Origin: Bryoerythrophyllum caledonicum
Lineage: Eukaryota > Streptophyta > Bryopsida > Pottiales > Pottiaceae
DNA length: 64,000 bases
NCBI GenBank assembly: GCA_963971425.1
Contig: OZ020514.1
Span: forward strand, 47,645,527 to 47,709,526
Reading direction: 5' to 3'
Position 1 is the first letter of the stretch. Every line of letters begins with the position of its first letter. The notes under the pieces are model-generated. The model saw nothing but the letters and a program-made list of their open reading frames with translations, had not been told where the DNA came from and made no database searches. The position numbers and the translations under genes were made by a program. This document shows positions 58,681-64,000 of this stretch, piece by piece.

Positions 58681-61600
58681 CTATATTGCATAGTATTTGA
58701 GGAGTAGAATCTGAAGAATACGCTTGATTTCATTCCAACTGAAACTAGGTGCGTGAATAAAGACATCTACCTCCGGGTCTAAACCACACACAATGTTGAA
58801 TATGTAGTAGAGGTGCTTACAGTAAGTCCATGAACCGCGTTTGCCAAGCGATTTCTTCGACATCTCTGTGAAAGAGAGGCAGTCGCAGCTTGGAAATTGA
58901 CCAATTGTGACGAAATATCGGAAAACTGTGGAAATGTTCCGCGACTCCAAAGTGACAATGCAACCAAGGGCTGGAGGTGGAACCATTAGAATCGTGCAGA
59001 GTTTTCCCAGTATGGAGTGAGCAGAGGCGCAGCTGTTATGGTGACGAGTAGTAGGGGCAGCTTCGTTTCTTCGGATGTTTTTTCCGTATCGCTTGGTTGG
59101 ATGGTCTGTAGGGTTAGGAGGCATAGGGTAATCGTTCAGGTTCACCGAGACGCCTTCACCGAACAACTTTCTAGGAGAGAGAACCTCACGCTCAGCGAGA
59201 CAAAATCCAGCAGTTTCTAAGGCAAGTATCTCTATTCTGCTCAGATTTGTGCCCATCTGAACTGGCCAAAACTGTGGAGGAGGTGGCATACTTTGAACCC
59301 ACTTGCGCCGTGTGCCCATAACACAACGATGAATGTCGTCGTTGCAGAAAAAGAACCGATGTCTCTCTAATCTAGTCTTTCTGTAATTGTCCATCAAGCC
59401 AGTGTAAGTAGGGGCAGCTGTTGCTCGGTTGTTCTGTACAATAGATGCCACACACTTCTTCCTTGTACCGGCTTGAAGAGCGAAACATTTCCTAGCAGAT
59501 GTTTTAGGAAGCCTTGCGATGTGCCAGTCATTCTCATCACAGACTGACTCTTGTACAGCTCTCATGCCTGGAACTCGGGAAGAAGTTCTTGGTGGAGACG
59601 AAGAAAGTACTTTAGGAGCTTCCGGAAAGGGATTTGGTGATGGCAAGGGATCATCACCTGTGAGATCCACAATCACTTCATCAATGCGACGTGCCTTACC
59701 TCTGGGGCGGGAGATGCTAATCTTATACGGGCTATGTGAATCAAATTCAGAACCTGGAGGTAGATCAGCTTTTCTCTTCAAGGATACAAACTCCTCTTCT
59801 CCTTCCAAGTGAGGATTGCGAGTGCAGAATTCGTCCGCACCGGGCATGTTAGCGAGGGCGGCATGAAGAACCTTAGCATTTCCTGTGCGCTGCGCGGTGC
59901 GAAGGGCAGTACGGAGCCGGAGTTCTTCCTTTCCTGGACCTGTACCTGGCTTCTCACCCTTCAGGAATTGATAGTACGCGACAACTTGCATGAAAGCACG
60001 AACCATGTCGTCGACTGCAGCAACATACAAATCATTCCCTCGTTTTCCGGACTGTTGTAACCATTTGTTGTGAACCAACTCCGCCAAATTACAGGAAGGC
60101 ATCTCGGCTAGTTCAGCTTCACTGAGGTTCTGCAGAGAATGGGACAAAACATAGTTCAAGAAAAAGATTGAATTGTAAGGACCATTTAGAACAGCAAAGA
60201 AAAGCAATGCAGTGATGAAGACGTGAATTAAATAACATAGGAGTTCACTAAGAAGAGGGACATGTTAGGAAATCTGGCAATGCGACTTCAATGATAATAT
60301 GTAACGTAATCAGGGCCACAACTTTCGTACTGCCGATATCGGCAAGCCCAAAACTGATGGGGCGACTATCAAGCGAGAACCAAACTGCGGTGCTTCGGCT
60401 GTGGAGCACGAGTAGCCGACGTCGGCATTGTTGAAATGAATGATATGAAATGTAAAATACAGAATGTGCAACTTAGAGTTCTTTCTGGGTGCCTACAATG
60501 ACAAAGTCTGTGAGGCTATCGGATGACACCAATTCAAGCAATTGTGAAAAGCAAACAATGAGTGCACTTACAAGCTCCATGAATCCTCCCCACTGCCGAT
60601 ATCGGAAATGCCAGAAAGATAGCCAGAGCTCTAGTCTCGGAAGCCCGTCCTCAGTTGATGCCCCCGAGGACAACCACCACGCCCTGATTGCCAGGTACCT
60701 ACACTCAGCCACCTCCAACGAGATGGAATTTTTACATTGCTTATAGAGCCTTCGGTGCTGATCTTGGAGGTCGCTTCGAATATCTGCCTTCGTATGCTTT
60801 TCAAGAGACTGAGCCCAATGAAAGAGGCAAGTTCTTTCTCTGGACTCCATTGGAACGGCAGGGTCGCCACTACCATAAATTATTCGAACAACATTCCAGT
60901 TTGCTTGGGCACTATCCGCCATGAATCCCTTGAAATTTGGACTGAGGAGGTCATGCCTGCTACAAACTGCATTCAGATTCCGCCAGAACACTACTTGAGC
61001 TACCACATCTTCGGACTGCATATCGCAAATTGCAATGGTCATGACCCGACAGTAAGTAGAGTCGTACACATGGCAAGCCATTGTGGTCCAAGATTTGACA
61101 CGTTTGACGTGGTCAAACATCATCCAGGAGTCTCCTAAATCACCCCCTTGTTGCATTCGCTTCACTAAATCAACTCCACTCCCAGGACCAACCTCCGCCA
61201 TCTTGAAAATGAAGACTTTATCAGAGTCTGTTCCTTGACCAGGGAAACGATTCTCCTGAATGAAGGCCCAGTTGCTTGACCCCCTCAGCTTGGTGATGCA
61301 GTCCATGACACCGAATCGGCGAAGGTAACGGAACGTTGTCACCTCATTCCGAATGCTAGGAGAGGACATCAGTTTGAACTTGTCCAAGACGGGGACAAGT
61401 TCTTCCAAAGGCAATGTTCTCTGTGGCACGCCATCAGGGCATAAGAGTAATTCCCCAAGGAACTCCTTGCTAGCTTCGAGGACAATAGAGGAATTTGTTC
61501 CAGCCGGAGTTCGTTCCACCTGGTCGCCAATGAGGCAACGAAGCTTTGCAGAGGAGTCCCTGTAGTTCCCTTTCTTTACAGCATGACCATGTGAACCCAA

Positions 61601-62682
61601 GTGAATACAAGCTCGGGTAACATGGCTTTCGCCAAGAACGTAATATATCTTTGCCGGGCAATAGCCATAACAGGTAGGCGGAACGTGACACACAGCGCAG
61701 ACAACAGTAGAATGCAGAGGAGGGTCACAGCCAGGCACAAAAGGTGATGCAGAATTCCCCTCCCACTCAGTTTCATTAACTGAGGACGACCTGTTTGGAC
61801 GCTTTATAAAATCACAGGAATCATTGGCGCACTTGAGCTCGCCAAGACATGAAGACATTCGAAAGGTGAGGTGAAACTCAGATTTGATGTGCGAAGTGGC
61901 AGTTCTCGTCCAAGCGTGGCCATCATCCCGTTATCCATTCCGTGCAGGTGCCCAGCCTTTGTGGAAGGAGGATACTTTCCCAGAGGGGGAAGTTTGAAGA
62001 GGACATCTCCATTGAAATGTGGAGGAAGAAAATCAACCTTACGAACTGGAATGGAATTGTAATCTAGTTTTGACAAAACAGACTTCGATCCACGTCGGCT
62101 GCTAAGAAGTCGAAGATAGTGGACGATACTATCAGAAGGAGGAAGAGGGGGTTTATGATTGGCAGGACCAACACGCTGAGACGGAGAGGACTGAGAAACA
62201 TGGATTGCCGAGTTCAGAAGGGAAGCACTAGGAACGGTAGCATTAGGGATGAGGTCGCTATCGGAATCGTCACTTAGAACGACTACTCCTTCATCAGGTG
62301 GCTCTAGTTTAACCTTCCGGAGAAGTGGAGTCACATCAGCTGTAGCAGAACAGCGACCAGGTGTCAAGTTGGACGAACCGATATCAGGTGCATTATCCAC
62401 AGTTCCATAGACTCGATAGTTTCCACGAGCCAGGAGCCAAGTCTTTGTACCGTCAACAGAGGAAGGCATTTGAGCAACTGTATGGCTGACCTCGTTTGTG
62501 ACGGGGTCAAAAACATCCAGATCAACATGGACACTGTGTTCCAAGAATTGGAAACGAGAGGTTAAACGACTTTCAGAAACTGTAGCAAACCCATCTTCTA
62601 AAGCAGGAAAAGAAATGGGTAAAGCTTGACCAACAGCCCGAATGAAAACAGATCCACAGTTCAGAACATGTGAAGCAGCCAT
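58681..62682 (-). mobile_element. MULE-like transposase gene with SWIM zinc finger, copy 2, better preserved
   Basis: Start at the ATG of MAASHVLN (62,682), matching MASSSQ in copy 1. N-terminal domain; acidic/Pro linker with a VVVLSDDSDSD patch; Cys/His cluster near 61.6-61.83 kb (CANDSCDF, CIHLGSHGH); DDE-type core at about 61.12-60.57 kb (MMFDHVKRV, MADSAQANW, RERTCLFHW); a 442-bp phase-0 intron at 60,571-60,130; then CNLAELVHNKW near 60.08 kb, a disordered Pro/Ser stretch, and a SWIM finger (CDC ... CKH) near 58.88-58.81 kb. One frameshift near 61.92 kb separates the first third from the rest; otherwise the frame is long and open. The family would bind and move its own DNA; domestication cannot be excluded. 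No terminal inverted repeats were found. Confidence 0.75.
60130..60571 (-). other. Intron of MULE-like copy 2
   Basis: 442 bp, GTAAGT donor and TCTCTGCAG acceptor, phase 0 between MEL and NLS. Same position as the 77-bp intron of copy 1. Confidence 0.85.
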
Positions 62683-62773
62683 GAAATACAAGAGGTTTGG
62701 TGAAGAGATTCAAAAGAAGGCAGAGGCTAATGAGGCTAAGGATGCAAAATGGCAAGATCTTTGGAGAGGACGG

Positions 62774-62783
62774 AATATATAGT
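62774..62783 (-). promoter_or_regulatory. Possible TATA box of MULE-like copy 2
   Basis: CTATATATTC on the minus strand, about 95 bp upstream of the chosen ATG, a normal plant distance. Confidence 0.45.
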
Positions 62784-63248
62784 AAATATAAGTTTAGAGA
62801 ATGCCAAAAGTACTAGGGAGACGAAGTTCAACTAATTCCGTAGAGTGATTAAGATATGCCGCCTTTGAAAAGTGGTATCAGAGGTTGAATCATAAAATCC
62901 GTGAAGAGTACAGTGTTTCAAAACATGTCAGGTAGGAGCACTAAAGAGCGATATAGTGGATTCAAGTATTTTATAAAGGAGGCCGTCAATATTCATCTCA
63001 GGTTGCAGCCTAAATATCCACTAGTTGAAAGAATGGCCGCGAACTCAATTAATTTCATAAAAGTACCACCTCAGTTAGCACAGTGACCGATGCATAACAA
63101 ATTCAGTGAATCAACGATCGTGGGTTCTACCAGGGATTTCGGCTTGGCGATTAGTAATAAGTGCTAGATTAATGGACTTGTCAGATTTATTGGTGGCAGT
63201 CACTATATAGGATTAGAATGAGTAGGGGGTCTCGACTAGAATGAAGGG
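62784..63248. other. Spacer with a primer-binding-site-like motif
   Basis: Contains TGGTATCAGAGGT at 62,872-62,884, near-identical to the initiator-Met tRNA primer-binding site of many plant LTR elements. A 61-codon frame follows at 62,901. No LTR could be delimited. Confidence 0.3.
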
Positions 63249-63605
63249 GTGAACTTGACAGAGAAGGGGAATTGCAATTCAAGGGCTATGCCGAAGAGAC
63301 GCAGAAAACAAACATTTTTCTTTACGAATAGAAAGCAACTGAAACGATCCCGGCAGATAAGGGCGATGAGATCGAGCAATAGATTGGCAAATGTCGGAGA
63401 CACAACAAAAGTACTTGAGTTTGAAGGGACATGGATGGCCAGAGTGGGGGAGGGAGGAGCTAGTTCGATTGAGCTTCAGAGATTGTTAGAAAGCAATATA
63501 GTAAAAGGTGGTAGTCTCGCAGGGAGCAACAGCGGTAGTACAAGTGAGGATGGTGTTGGTGAATGCGGCAGTGCCGATGAGGCGGGGCAAGGTCTGAGGA
63601 ACTGA
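63249..63605 (+). CDS. Unknown small basic-then-acidic frame
   Basis: 118 codons: a Lys/Arg-rich first half (MPKRRRKQTFFFTNRKQLKR) that could direct nuclear entry, then a Gly/Ser/Glu-rich half. No family recognised. A further frame at 63,733-63,921 may belong to the same gene running off the window. Low confidence. Confidence 0.25.
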   Translation: MNLTEKGNCNSRAMPKRRRKQTFFFTNRKQLKRSRQIRAMRSSNRLANVGDTTKVLEFEGTWMARVGEGGASSIELQRLLESNIVKGGSLAGSNSGSTSEDGVGECGSADEAGQGLRN

Positions 63606-64000
63606 CAGCTAGCAAGTTCACAAAGTCTCTAATGACTGCAGACAATTCTGTCGTTCTCGATTACCATATATCCCAGTCGCGGTGATGAATGCTGTAAAGT
63701 CATAGGGTTTCAGATCAACGCTCTTACCCTTCGTGCTAGTATCTGTGATCGACCTGCTGCCTCGTAAGAGATGTATCCGCTTTCTGACTCTAAGCGGCCG
63801 TCATAGTTTTGCTTGCTTTAACTGTGTTGATGTGATCGCAGAAGAACAAGATCTTCATAGTTTGGCGATAGTTGAAGCCGATTGTGGGGGGAGCTCGCCG
63901 GCCATCATCGAGGGTATGTAACTCTTGTCTATGTATTTCTGAGAGTCATGGTTCCAGATTTGGTCACAACTAAGGTGCCGAGGATTGAGGAGTCGTTCCA

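Overview
The window looks like nuclear DNA of a repeat-rich green plant. Its short GT-AG introns (about 75-90 bp), its Ty3-type LTR elements, its BED/DUF659 hAT elements and a SWIM-type MULE family all fit a streptophyte. A Ty3 fragment carrying a cytosine methyltransferase domain points, from memory of published charophyte examples, to a charophyte-grade alga such as Chara. I hold the genus with low confidence. I saw no tRNA, rRNA or CRISPR array.

Layout. 1-2.96 kb: a minus-strand accessory-type reading frame and GC-rich tandem repeats. 3.2-6.2 kb: a decayed hAT transposon (-). 7.065-25.668 kb: one very long Ty3 element with matching LTRs and a perfect 5-bp target-site duplication. It carries about 4 kb of extra coding DNA behind pol, and a 3.8-kb insertion of unresolved class inside its protease region. 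25.8-31 kb: two copies of an unrecognised gene family (-); the longer one runs into a RING-H2 domain. 31-34 kb: weak coding signals only. 34.76-40.3 kb: a multi-exon minus-strand gene joining a ParB-like domain to an N4/N6-type DNA methyltransferase-like domain, now interrupted by several stops. 42.05-45.73 kb (+) and 58.68-62.68 kb (-): two copies of one MULE-like transposase family with the same phase-0 intron. 47.6-49.1 kb: a second, truncated hAT. 49.8-57.8 kb: broken Ty3 fragments in both orientations, one holding the cytosine methyltransferase domain. An assembly gap of 200 N lies at 47,283-47,482.

Almost every recognisable protein is mobile-element derived. The two best candidates for something new are the ParB-like/methyltransferase gene and the methyltransferase-bearing Ty3 fragment. 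A second theme is a family of accessory proteins (helical head, acidic/proline linker, coiled coil) that occurs in three different mobile contexts here. Several unrelated palindromic or tandem satellites are also present.
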